Assembly: GCF_000210295.1 (NCBI RefSeq)
Contig: NC_026742.1
Coordinates: 1,240,001-1,304,000 of the forward strand
DNA from: Trypanosoma brucei gambiense DAL972
Lineage: Eukaryota > Euglenozoa > Kinetoplastea > Trypanosomatida > Trypanosomatidae
Direction: 5' to 3'
Length of the DNA stretch: 64,000 bases
The position numbers and the translations under genes were made by a program. Below, piece after piece: positions 1 through 10,688 of this stretch (within the stretch, counting starts at the first letter, position 1; each line of letters opens with the position of its first letter). Under the pieces are notes generated by a model, which worked only from the letters and a program-made list of their open reading frames with translations, was not told the DNA's origin and did not search any database.

Positions 1-920
1 ATTGCTCGCGCCCGGATGCATTCTTTCAGCGTCATAAGTGAGGTGTTGATGAACTTTGCTTCCATTTGTCTTTCCTTATCATGTGTAGCGCTGTCCGCTG
101 TGTTCTCACTTCCGGCAAGATCCACAATAAATAACTCCCCTGGTTTAACCCACGTGCTGTTCTTACAAATTATTTGTATGCAGGTAACCATGTGACTGCG
201 GGAAGAGACTTCATTTCTCCCTGTTGCCTTTGTCATCCTCTGGGATGCCGCCTCTTGGAACACAGCTAATAACATTTCATCATTAGAACATTCAAAACCA
301 TCTGTTCCACGGATCTTCAACTCACCAGATATATCCTCAACTACCTGAACCTCTGAACCGGTCAGGAGATCAATATTTTTGTTTGCTTGTATCTCAATAA
401 CTGTAATGAAAATGTTATGTGAAGCAAAGTAAGGAGCCAGATCCCTTGACATAAGGCCAACAATACCCAATGTCGTATGCGTCTTACCACTCCCTGTTTG
501 TCCATAGCACAAAACACAGGTCGAGGCACCCTCAACCGACAAGTGAACGAGAGGTGCACATGACTCCATGTATACGCGTTCGGTGTCATCCCCTCCGCAA
601 AAAACTCCGTCGAGGGTTACGCTGTGTGGCTCGATTGTGCACTGTCCAGCTAGTGAAATTTTGGGGGACATTACAACAGGATCGCGATACCCGTCCACTT
701 TACGAATGATACTTTTGCTATTCATGTCTTCTTGGTCGAAAGGTATAATTGGACGACATCGGACAAATATTCTAGAGTCCTGAGAAGTGAAAAGTTCTTT
801 AGGGTCCATAGACGGGCGGAGTTTCTTCTTGACAACCTCAGGCACCTCGGAGGTGTTGAGCAACCGTTGAAACTCGGCACATTTGGTACCAAGTTCAGCC
901 ACTAACGGTATGTTGGGCAT
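1..920 (-). CDS. kinesin motor protein, partial (N-terminal 306 residues)
   Basis: An open frame starts at the ATG at 918-920 and runs off the left edge, so only the motor domain start is visible. It carries the kinesin nucleotide-binding signatures: the P-loop GQTGSGKTHT at residues 140-149, switch I NEVSSRSH at 236-243 and switch II VDLAGSE at 266-272. These are followed by INTSLMTLKECIRA at 291-304. The first motor strand reads IFVRCRP (51-57). The family is an ATP-driven microtubule motor. The LKECIRA stretch after switch II resembles kinesin-13 (depolymerase) motors most, and trypanosomes have many such paralogues, so the class is inference. The motor begins about 50 residues into the protein, giving a short N-terminal extension. 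A pyrimidine-rich stretch and AG lie 10-60 bases upstream of the ATG. Confidence 0.93.
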   Translation of the reverse strand, partial: MPNIPLVAELGTKCAEFQRLLNTSEVPEVVKKKLRPSMDPKELFTSQDSRIFVRCRPIIPFDQEDMNSKSIIRKVDGYRDPVVMSPKISLAGQCTIEPHSVTLDGVFCGGDDTERVYMESCAPLVHLSVEGASTCVLCYGQTGSGKTHTTLGIVGLMSRDLAPYFASHNIFITVIEIQANKNIDLLTGSEVQVVEDISGELKIRGTDGFECSNDEMLLAVFQEAASQRMTKATGRNEVSSRSHMVTCIQIICKNSTWVKPGELFIVDLAGSENTADSATHDKERQMEAKFINTSLMTLKECIRARA

Positions 921-1799
921 TTTACTTGCTACACAACCTTTAGACCAAAAAAACCTGCGGTAAGAGTTGCGGGATCCCTACTTATCTGCTATAGAACCTA
1001 ACGGTGGAACATGAAGAAAGCGAGCATTTATTCGCGCAGTCAAGCTATGTCACAAGTGGTTTCAGAAGCAAAAAACCTCCGCCACAAGAATGATGATATC
1101 AAACCGTGCGGCCGCAAAGTCACTGCAACAACAACCTAGTTTTTTAAAAAAAAAAAGACAAACTAAGTCAATAAACGAATCACGCAGCTCTCTTTCTCTC
1201 TGTCGGCTCAGCCAAAGAGTTACGAAAAAATGCTTTAAGATTTGCACAAAGTAAAATTGTTTAACTACGACCTGAGAAAAACAAAGTTCCACACGAAGGC
1301 ATAAGTTGAGAAATACGTGAGAAACAGAGTAAGCATAAGACCAACAAACCGTCGTCAGGGGAAATTAAAGATAAAAACGGAAGGTGGGAACAGTTCTTTG
1401 TATACATTACCAACCAACTTTAATTGACGAAAAGATTTACAAACATATGCCTTGTTTCCAAAGGGAAGGGTGACAAAAAACAGTGAGCTCACACTCCACC
1501 ATCAAAAAAAAAAAGATAAAACAAACTCCAACGCACAGCAACCCCCGATCCCTTCAAGTCTGGCCACCTCTCCGAAGCCAATCTAAAATGTACAAGATTC
1601 GTTAAGCACCTCCTTCCCTCTGTGACGAGCTCAACCACACACGAAGAGCATCTAAACTAGGAAATCATGCAAAAATAATAAATTCACGATGAGTAGGTAA
1701 AAGCGGAGAAACCATCAATATTAACCGAACAAGCGGTGTCATAGGGGCTAAAGGCCGCACGGTTTGGCAACCACAAGTTGCGCAGGCCATCAGCGGCAA

Positions 1800-2300
1800 C
1801 CACCACTCAAGAAGGTATACCCCGAGGGCCCGTCACGTGGAGTCATCACCGTCACTGGCGTATGAACCTTTAATTGTTGCGAAGGTGGCGGCCAGCCGCC
1901 CCCATGCACCCCGGGCCCCGAGCATCAGAGCAGCCGGATGGCCGCCCAGCATCGGAGAGAAGGCCGGTGGCAACACCACCCACCGCCCCTGGCGACGGGG
2001 GACGCCATTTTCGGATCCTCTCGGCCCCCTGCGCGTCCTCTCGGGTATCGACAGCATCCTTTATTGCGATATGGGGACGGGGGAGGGACAATGAACGAAA
2101 TACCCATTCAACACTTTCCTCAACGCGTGCGGAGCGGTGACGGGACCAAATGCAAAAAAAAAAAAGAAAAAAAGAAGAGCGCACACTAACCACATGATGC
2201 GGGCGCACGGCGTCGGCGGAACCGCCTGCACGGGGTGGGGGCATAGCGGCAGGGAATGGCGTAGGCGTCGCGAAAGATCTAAGGGCAATAAGATGTGTTG
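1800..2300. repeat. GC-rich patch with an internal A-rich run, possible retroposon remnant
   Basis: Base composition rises sharply relative to the surrounding AT-rich sequence, with many CCGCC and GGGGG blocks. An A-rich run at 2153-2177 interrupts it. A minus-strand open frame of 283 codons (1870-2721) crosses this run as a homopolymer-encoded Phe stretch and has no recognised domain, so I do not treat it as a gene. GC-rich sequence plus an A-rich tract fits an old RIME/ingi-type insertion, but I cannot align it from memory and no target-site duplication was found. Confidence 0.2.
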
Positions 2301-3959
2301 AAGTCAAATCTGCCGAACGCCTGTTCAACCGCGAAGGCCAGACAACATTCGTGTCAACATATTTCCACAAATCAACTATCTTTAACCAATAACGGCTGAG
2401 GACGTTGAATTCGACGGAGGGCCGCTCATTGTGGGTGTGGACATGAATTCCCGCAGCCGACCGTGGAACCGAGCCACCGCTTCTGGAAAAGCAGTCGAAT
2501 GCGCGGTTCGATGGCGCCCGAGAGGGGAAAAGAAGATCACCGGAGTGCAGCTCTTCCCTCGCATTACTTAGACACTGTATGAAGTAGGAGGGGCTGTGGT
2601 GGAGGCGGAAGAAAGGTACCAGCAGCGGATTCACCGGCAACACACACAGGGCAAACGTCAGCGGAGGCCGCGACGGGCCCATTCTGGTCACAACCTCCAG
2701 CGCATCATTCACACGTAGCAAGACTGACCCGAACAGCTTGGCAATAAAGCGGCGTGCAAGAATTGCAGAAAAGATACGGGTGGTTCCTAAGGCGGAGCGG
2801 GTGGGAGAAGCTAAACCATTTTATAATCCACACTAAGAATCAAGGGACAAAAAAAAGCATCTCCCGTGGGGGAAGAGCGTGTTGACGACATTTTCCTGGA
2901 CAAAGGGGCCCAACCTTATCGACCCAACAGCAGAAAAACTTTCTAGCACCTCGAAGAAGCAACAACGGTGGGCAAGGTGAACCCAGCGGTGAAAGAAACG
3001 ACCCCAAGGCAACACGAATACAAAACAGAAAAACTGGAAGAGGCCGAGGCAGGAATGTGAGACCTGGCTGCTGCGGCAATTGCACCACGGACGTTGAGCA
3101 CATTAGTTGTAGGCGTCAAAGAGCAGTAGCCAACAAAACGGCGGTAAGCAGATGCTGTTGCGGAAATGTACTAAAAGAGGCTCAGAAAGATACGGCGAGC
3201 TCCGAGGGTGGAATTATCAGGGGTAACAAACTATAAGTCTAAGTTGTTTTATTACGGAGGAGCGGAGGTTGACACAGAGTGACGTATACGCTGGAACTGC
3301 ACCTAGAGAAGATTGCACACACGGAAAGAAATTGTGGAACCTTGTTTGGAAAGAGAGGAAATGCTTCGTGAGGTTTTATAATCACCGCGTGGAACACGGC
3401 GGAATACCCGGGCGATGGTGAGAAGGGCGGTAAAACATCACTCTCGGGAGACAGAAAAAGCTTGCAAAAGAGGCGGCGGCAGTCCGAGAGGCGGCCCTTA
3501 GAAGTGTTTTCTCCAGGTCGATGAGGGGTTGATTGGCAGTACACTGAAAGGCCACTTTGATCGGTTGCTTACATCAAAGAAACCGCCGTTTATGCCAAAG
3601 CACCAAGCAGTAGACACCAAGTTTTTGACGTTTGGTGAAACAAGGTGGAGAAATGGGGAGACAGCAACTGCTTTCATGGATCGTGCAAGAGCGACCGGCT
3701 CAATGGATCGTCAGGGGATCACTCACTGTGGTTTTAAATCGCTGCGATGCGCATCTCCGCTTAGCGAGACGGATAGGACAGTTGCCGCATAATCGAAAAT
3801 CCAAAATGAAGATGAGCAACGTGTAGCCAGGAGATTTCCTCGACCTTAGGGGTGTGGCGGGAATTTGTCCTCGAACCACTTCTGGTCGCTGTGATAATGG
3901 AAGCATAATAAGAGGCACTGATCGGAGCACAGGGATTAAGCATACCTTCCTTGCAAACG

Positions 3960-4420
3960 GTCCAATCGTCATACGCGCCGGCAGAGGTCTAAAAAAATTT
4001 TGAGCAAACGCCACGGAGGGGGCCTCGGTTGTGTGCCAATGAACGGTCGAAAAGACCTTTCGTGGAAATTTCGGCCGAAGAGGAATGCACATGCTTTGGG
4101 ATCATTCACGGCAACGCCTAGAAGTCCCATACAAATAATAGCTGAAAGAAGAGCCCCAAAATTTCTGGACTTAATACCTAGTAGGGTTAGGGGGGGGGCA
4201 CGGAGGGGCCGCGGGGGATTCACGAAAGAAGCTACGAAAGCTAAGGGTCATCTCCTGAATGGCGGTTGGGTTGGGAATCGCTACGGTAAACTTAGGTTGT
4301 TCTTATGTCTTACAGGGGGGAATTGTGGCATGGCATAACCTTCCGGCTGTATTCGTCATCGACTTCACAAAAGTGTTCGAGGAGGCGTGCTGGCAGAGGT
4401 TTTAGACACAGTAAGTGGAA
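3960..4420 (+). pseudogene. possible degenerate ingi-related reverse transcriptase fragment
   Basis: In one plus-strand frame, 4347-4403 reads AVFVIDFTKVFEEACWQRF followed by a stop. This resembles the first catalytic motif of LINE reverse transcriptases (VFVDFTKAFD), with an extra Ile and with the final Asp changed to Glu. About 35-40 codons upstream, in another frame, is an Arg/Gly-rich GGARRGRGGF stretch, near where the QxGFR motif of these enzymes normally falls. Stops and frame changes separate the parts. Degenerate ingi-related elements (DIREs) are known in T. brucei. The similarity is short and the call is tentative. Confidence 0.28.
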
Positions 4421-7021
4421 CGCCTAAGTTAGCAGATGGGGAAAACATAGTGAAAGAGGCCAGTCTCATGCCAATAGTGGGCGCTAAAAACTAAAGAAAG
4501 GGCACTGGGCTCCATTATGCCACTCCAGATGAAAGGAAATACCTTTTGAGTAGACCCAAGAAGCGGGCTTACACGGGATAACGGTGCCTGTTGGAGCATA
4601 TTCAGGTGTGTGGGTGGGGGGCAGAGAAGTGTCGTGGTATGTTCCGTCGATGGGAGGAACTGCTTGAGAGTAAGCGTCTCATGTTGATGGAGAGGTCCCT
4701 CTTCGGTTGGATGACGCACGAGGGACTAAAAGTGAACGCCTTTGAAAATGGAAAACACACGGAAACAGTGAAGACCGCGATAAGCCTTAGGGAAGGTGGC
4801 TGCTAGCATTGCCGGGACCCTCTTTCAGCGGTTGTTAGTATTAACAGTTAAAATGGTCTGGGTTTGGAAGTTGAGTCTTGTGTTAGGATTAACGGTCATG
4901 CGGCTATATATATACATATATATTTTTACACGCATTAAACATTCCTCAACACCACTCCCCCAAAGGTTCCACGTGCCCTTTAGACTCGGCCTCCCCCCCC
5001 CAAAAAAAAGCATTCCCCAAAACAGCTTTTCACCTTTATTTGTTTGACACATGCACCACGACGATTTTCCTCTTCTCTCCTCATCTCCGACGCGCTTCGA
5101 TCAGTTTGTCCATTACCCTACAAATCTCGTCTCAACAGTTATTTGGTGATTCGCATTAATATCCGAAACCACGTTAATGCAAACTCACCCCCTAAGAAAT
5201 GAATTAAAAAAAAACTCGCTGCATATTACCTCCCCCCTAGCTCACGTGAACTCCTCAAAAGGATTTGATGCCCATGCGGAACTTGTGGCGGTCAGTTCTT
5301 CCTTTAGTCTTCGTAGTGTTACCGGCTGTCGTACCGCCGTCCCGCTAAAAGCAAATATTTTAACCAGCAACACCTCCTTCTCTACCCATCGTCACATTTG
5401 CTCCACCTGCCTCACGCACAGTAGCGGTTTGGGCCGCCTTTTCGAGAGGGTGTCGACGCTGCTGAACAAATGGGTTTCACCACTTGTGCGATAATTCCCA
5501 TAGCGAGCAGCATTTTGAGTGTTGCTTATTTTTCATTTCCCAACCCGCTAGCGTCCGCACAACTTTTGATAGTGCTTTTCGAATCTTGCTCGAGAAACAG
5601 ATCTGTCGTCACCCTGTTCGGAGCCCTCGTGCACGCGGGCTCCGATGCGGACACTAAGAAATGTGCGGATGCATCTCGACGCGTTGATAATTGCAACTTG
5701 TTTCCTTTTGGGTTTGCTGCCGCAAGCTGGGGAGCTGCTGCACTACCTAACGAATTCTGTGGATCCCTGTTTGGAAGTCATCTTAACAGCGGGTTTAAGC
5801 GTCAAACATCTCACTACATTGCATGCGCCGTTAAGCCCCCAATCTCGAGGAAAAACTGCGGCGACAACTAAAACTGCCTTTTCACGAGGTGTGTGTATGA
5901 ACAACGCTTTTTGGTGGAGGCGTTAGGTGTGGAGGCCCGGGAGTGCTTTATAGAAGCCACTTCCCATACGCCTCCCCACACGTACAATGCCGGATCCTTC
6001 AGGTTATCACAAGAGCAAACCACTATGATGCTACCCGGCACGGTCATACACGCTGACGGCCACCACAAAAAGGTCGAGAAAAAAACTTCTTTTTCTCTTG
6101 TTGTGACAGTTTCTTTATTGCTCTCCACTCCCACCCTCCGAAGGAACTCGCATTGCCGTTAGGTCATCACTTCCAATCTGGTTCCTAACTTAGCAGCGCC
6201 ACCCATATCATTCGTTGCTGAACTCCGGGAAAGTTGGAACAAGCACCTAAGCAAACAAAATGTAGAGGGCATACGGTAACTACCTTCACTACTTGCTTCA
6301 GAGGGGTTCTAAGAGAAATGGAAAGAGGGAAGTGGATTTGTCGTGTATTCATCTGCAAGGCGTTTGTGTTGAAAAGGCCATTTAACACTGGTTGTGGGAA
6401 AACAAAGACATGCCATCTAATGGTACGCAATCATGTATCAACCGTGGCGAAACAGAGCCATCAGAATACTCGATGGCCACACACAAGGATGCAGTTGTGT
6501 GAAAAAAAACGGAGGGATCTAATGTGAGAGAAGCGAAATAACGGTAGAATGGCATTTGTTTATGCATCCACGCAAAGGCATGTTCGGTTCTTCGGAATCT
6601 GCAGCCTTCATTTTTCTGCTGTGAGAAGCTGGAGGAATCATGTCTCATTCTTTATTCCTTTCCCCCCTTTATTTCCTTTTTCCTTTCGGTATAGCGTGGC
6701 TTCAGACTGCCTAACTCTTTGCTTCATCATTTGCTTCTCCATGTTTCACATTTTGCGCAGGCTAAACAACAGCCGCTTCCCATTTATCTAAGTTCAACGA
6801 AAATACATGTGCGCCAACAACGAACATTACATTACATTAGGGATGGAAACAGACCCCTCCTTCCTTTCTCCTCCCCTCCACAATACATACATTGGACATT
6901 ACGACTAGAATTGAAAGGATAATATATATATATATACTTTTCTGTGCACCTCTTTCTCTCCTTGTCTACTTTTATACACTCCTTGCTTTATCAGCTTAAC
7001 AGCAACGGAACGACGAGACTA

Positions 7022-7960
7022 TCACATGAGGCATGACTCATATGTCGGGACCATGTATTTAATGTTGATGTACGCGTCCTCCCCACCGTATTGTTCGAGC
7101 AAGTGAAGTGTCTCATTTACCAAATCACTAATGTTTTGCCTCTTGGTTTGGGAATAGTCAATTCGGTCGCCTATGTTCTTGTTTCGGTTCTTGTAGAGAT
7201 TGAACACCGGAAGGATCTGCCTGTAATACGGCACGAGTGCCTGACCAACGAAGTCGGCGCTCTCCACAAGTTTCTGAAGAACCTTGAGGACGTTAATGAT
7301 AACAGTTGGGTGTCGTGTATTGAGCGCTGTTTTGATAGGCACAATGAGTTGAGGGATGGTGGGAAGAATTTTATCTCCTCCCCTCTCAAGTAAGTCATAG
7401 CAGCCCTGCAGGGCAACAAATATGAATGGTTCCTCAAGTTCTCTAAGTCCATCGAAAAAAATAGGAAGGAAATGATGATAATCTAGCGAGGACACATTCA
7501 GCCGCCACGAAAGCGTGCGTGAGGCGCCTTGCTGGATTGTCAGCGGCAAGTCTCCCCTCACATAATAATTTCTGAACTCAGTAGGCGGGATGACACGCTT
7601 TCTATACGCACCAGCCTTCTCCGGTCCCTTTGGGTCGCCGAAGCAACCAATTTTCAATGACTGACGGAAACCGTTGTTTTTAAATGTGCTGAATGTCATA
7701 CCTCCCGTGCCTGTGTGTCCTACCAGGATTTGCTTAGGGCGCTGATCGCTCTCCGTATCTTGTTTGCCCCGTTTCTGCACATCGGCTGACGCCGGCTTCG
7801 TCGCCGGATCCCCTCGCACCACACAGCCCTTTTTTGTGACTGTTATGTCATTCTTGATGCCATAACCCGGCGGGAAGGGGCCAAAGGGACTTTCTGCGAG
7901 TTGCGGGACGAGGTCCCTGTCGCGCAGTAGTTGCTTCCGCTCCTTTCGTGAGAACGCCAT
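7022..7960 (-). CDS. PACRG: PACRG (parkin co-regulated gene) protein
   Basis: A 312-residue protein starting at the ATG at 7958-7960. Residues 1-120 are a variable, basic N-terminal region. Residues 125-305 match the PACRG helical-repeat domain, including the entry FRNYYVRGDLPL (129-140), HHFLPIFFDGLRELEEPFIFVALQG, and the C-terminal run RQILPVFNLYKNRNKNIGDRI followed by NISDLVNETL. PACRG is an axonemal protein that binds tubulin at the inner junction, between the A and B tubules of doublet microtubules. Trypanosomes have more than one PACRG paralogue and are known to need them for flagellar motility. A possible trans-splice AG lies at 8012-8013. The downstream side is unusually long (6 kb) before the next gene. 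Confidence 0.95.
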   Translation of the reverse strand: MAFSRKERKQLLRDRDLVPQLAESPFGPFPPGYGIKNDITVTKKGCVVRGDPATKPASADVQKRGKQDTESDQRPKQILVGHTGTGGMTFSTFKNNGFRQSLKIGCFGDPKGPEKAGAYRKRVIPPTEFRNYYVRGDLPLTIQQGASRTLSWRLNVSSLDYHHFLPIFFDGLRELEEPFIFVALQGCYDLLERGGDKILPTIPQLIVPIKTALNTRHPTVIINVLKVLQKLVESADFVGQALVPYYRQILPVFNLYKNRNKNIGDRIDYSQTKRQNISDLVNETLHLLEQYGGEDAYINIKYMVPTYESCLM

Positions 7961-8463
7961 TGCAATTATGTTTCAACTGCTTTGCTTAAGTTAATCCTAT
8001 CACCGTGCTAACTACGAAAACGGATGAAATCAGGCAGTTGAACACTAATGACAGTGGTTGCCGTTCCCCCCCCCCCAACTCCATGCATGGAAATGGGGGG
8101 AGGGGAGGGGCAAAGAGCAAAACTGTGTGACAACACCGCCAGGCGGGTGTGATGTCTCATTTGTCAATGTTTCAGAGGAAAAAGAAGGGGAAGTTCTACC
8201 AGATGGGGGGGGGGGGGAAATGGGGCGTTTCTGGACCGCGCCAGTTCACCGCACTTCGGGTCCTCAGCTCAGATCCTTCCCCTCCCTTGTGCCCCATTTA
8301 CCCGAGAAAAGCGAGTCAGTTACCAACTAGGAAAATTTGCGAGGAAATAGGAACCATGTCTTTGATTCCCATGCAGCAATGTTACTGGTAGCAGCAGCAA
8401 GAAAAAAAAAAAAATAACTGCGTAACGACACAGACCAAAGAAACGGAACAAAACTAAGTGAAT
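7961..8463. other. intergenic region
   Basis: No gene seen. It contains a C run at 8066-8076, a G run of 13 at 8205-8217 and an A run near 8402-8413. It serves as the 5' flank of PACRG and the 3' flank of the coiled-coil gene. Confidence 0.7.
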
Positions 8464-9933
8464 TTACACACAACCAAAGTCACTTTTGTTTTTCCCTCGT
8501 TTACCCGAACGAAGCGTCTGATGCTCCGTAGTCTCCTGCTGATTTTGAATAAACTGCGACATTTCACCGAGTTGCTTGTGCTGTTTTGTAAACAAGCGAA
8601 GTATTTTTTCATCGCGTCTGAGTTGAGTGGAGCCGCGGACCCAAGAAAGCCACAAGTGGAAGATATTAGACCTCATGTTTTTCCGCGTGTCTTGCTGAAG
8701 CAGCTGTGCAAGCGCCTTCCAAACAGACCTGGAACCAGTCCTGTCCGGGAGCACAGCGCTGGCGGAAGAAAATTGTGGCACCGATCTCCTATCCTCATCC
8801 TTAATACTCTGTCGTAGCACGTTAGAGTAACTGCGGATGTCTTGACTCATTTGCTTTACTTGGTCCCCAACCTTGTTTACAGTGTTGGTGAGAACTCGCT
8901 GCTCGCCATCGAGTTCCGCCAGTTTGGACGCATGGCAGTCGAGTTCAGCATCATGCCGGTGCCAGTCTGTTCGCAGGACATTTATCGTCTCTTCAATCAC
9001 AGCAATTTCCCTACGAATGATTCCCAGCTCTTCCTCACCAGAAGTTTGCGCCGCTGCGGGATCATCCCACTTGCATTGTGTCCCTTCGCGGTGTTGGGAG
9101 AGAGTGACTGCGTCTGCGGCGTACCGCTCCGTAGGCGTATCGCCAACGCTCGCCATCTCTCGTAGCTTCCGGCCATTGTGGAGTACGGTGGCCTTTAGGT
9201 TCTGCAGTTCCTCGGAAAGCACTGACTCACGTTCTGATAGATACCTTATCTTCTCGACTGCACACTCCATGAGCGCGAACCACTGCCCTCGTTCCATTTC
9301 ATGTGTCTCTCTTTCCAAGCTCAAACCCTCGGAGAGTTGGGTTAACGCTTTCAGGACCTCCCGTGCTAAATTAGTTGCGCCCTCACCTCCTGCTGAACGC
9401 CCTCGGCACCCTCCCGTCAAAGTTTCTAAGGTGTCCTCGACATTCAAAATCCGATCCTGCAATTGCCTTGCATACCGCTTTACTTCACGGCGACTTGTTG
9501 ACTCTCTTAGAACAGACTCCGCCAGTAGTGCTTCCAGTCTGGCGGCCTGTTCCTCTTGTCGGCGCCAGAGCAACCCAATGTAGGAAGAATCACTATCCAG
9601 CACTGGCTGTGACGGTAACCCGGCACCGGCGTTACGAATTTCTTCCCTCACCTTCCCAATGATGTAGCGCTCAAACTCCATGAGGTGATTCTGGAGGGAA
9701 GTGACGTCCATTGCGGCGTCCGTGGTTAAGCTATCTCCCTGCCGCGTCAGTTCTTCTGAGCGAACAAACTCCGCGACGTCTTTCTGTATCCTTTCGCAGA
9801 AACTGCTGGACTGCCGTGCCTCGATACGAACTTCATCCAACGATTCCCGGAGCGACCTAAGTTCTTTGTACATATCCAAATTTACGAGATCCCAAACATT
9901 ATCCAGCTGGGTGGAACCGGAGACTTCCTCCAT
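8464..9933 (-). CDS. hypothetical coiled-coil protein
   Basis: A 489-residue protein with an ATG at 9931-9933; I do not recognise a family. It is rich in Glu, Arg, Leu, Gln and Ser and has long heptad-like stretches, roughly residues 20-60, 115-180, 200-265 and 300-375, which suggest a coiled-coil rod. Near the C-terminus, about residues 420-435, the segment NIFHLWLSWVRG followed by a basic helix resembles the short aromatic helices (F/L...W) of centrin-binding Sfi1-type repeats, but there is only one. It lies between PACRG and katanin p80, both flagellar or microtubule genes. In a polycistronic unit this neighbourhood is only weak evidence for a cytoskeletal role. There are no membrane segments or signal peptide. 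Confidence 0.8.
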   Translation of the reverse strand: MEEVSGSTQLDNVWDLVNLDMYKELRSLRESLDEVRIEARQSSSFCERIQKDVAEFVRSEELTRQGDSLTTDAAMDVTSLQNHLMEFERYIIGKVREEIRNAGAGLPSQPVLDSDSSYIGLLWRRQEEQAARLEALLAESVLRESTSRREVKRYARQLQDRILNVEDTLETLTGGCRGRSAGGEGATNLAREVLKALTQLSEGLSLERETHEMERGQWFALMECAVEKIRYLSERESVLSEELQNLKATVLHNGRKLREMASVGDTPTERYAADAVTLSQHREGTQCKWDDPAAAQTSGEEELGIIRREIAVIEETINVLRTDWHRHDAELDCHASKLAELDGEQRVLTNTVNKVGDQVKQMSQDIRSYSNVLRQSIKDEDRRSVPQFSSASAVLPDRTGSRSVWKALAQLLQQDTRKNMRSNIFHLWLSWVRGSTQLRRDEKILRLFTKQHKQLGEMSQFIQNQQETTEHQTLRSGKRGKNKSDFGCV

Positions 9934-10688
9934 TACTGTTCCTCCTCCTTTCTCCTTTTCTGGTCATTGAATGCAGAAGCTCGAGTTATATAAGTGTTTG
10001 TGTATTTTGTGCTCATTTCGGATGTAAGACACGTAACGACAACGTGTTTTTTTTTTGTTCGTTCCCGATAATCAGTTGCGCCGACAGTGCGCAAAGGGAT
10101 TAGAAGAGAAAACGACAATCCGTTACGCCGCACGCACAGGGTGAAAATTGCGGTAAAAGGTGTGGGAGAGTAGAAGAGAAGAGGTGACATATTGCGAAGA
10201 GTGGATGTATTAAACGGTTTGTATGGGAAAAGATAGAAAGTAAATGCAGTTTGTGTTTTCTGTCGCAGTAGGAGTGTTCCTATTAGATAAAAATATTTCG
10301 ACGGCGGAAGGTGAGTATTTACAAACACCAGCTCACGTTCCCTTCACTAATTCTCTCCTTCCCTTCCTCCTCTCTTTCTCCTCCTTCTCCCCGGAAAGAG
10401 GAAAACGAGTGGAAAAAGAGAGGAGGAAAGAAGTGACGAAAAAAAAAACAAAGGATACAAATATATACGTATATGGGGATTATGCACAAAATAGGAAGAA
10501 CACTCACCGCCACTACGGGCAGACCGTCAGAGGGAAACGCAACCAAAAAAAAAAGTGGAGGGAGATGTATCCCTTCCCCCCCACTCCCATGTGGACACAC
10601 ACGGCTACAGCATTCTTTCTCCACAAACTCACTGTACAAGAAAAAGAAAAAAGAACGAGGACAAAATCAATAAAATCATCTATATGTC
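9934..10688. other. intergenic region
   Basis: No gene seen. There are purine-rich plus-strand stretches (pyrimidine-rich on the transcribed strand) near 10100-10200 and 10395-10455. They are suitable as trans-splicing signals for the coiled-coil gene and as polyadenylation cues for katanin p80. Small ORFs here are low complexity. Confidence 0.65.

Larger units (their letters stand above)
921..7021. other. 6.1 kb gene-poor stretch between kinesin and PACRG
   Basis: No open frame here has recognisable homology or a convincing start with a splice acceptor. It holds scattered ORFs under 135 codons on both strands, a GC-rich patch (about 1800-2300), a possible decayed reverse-transcriptase fragment on the plus strand (about 4000-4400), a short AT run at 4903-4924 and a (TA)n run at 6922-6936. 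In the direction of transcription it is the region downstream of PACRG and upstream of kinesin, so much of it could be PACRG 3' UTR or unannotated non-coding transcript. Confidence 0.6.

Noticed and set aside
1870..2721. Minus-strand open frame of 283 codons
   Set aside because: It crosses an A/T homopolymer encoding a Phe run, sits in GC-rich sequence, has no domain, and overlaps several equally long frames on both strands.
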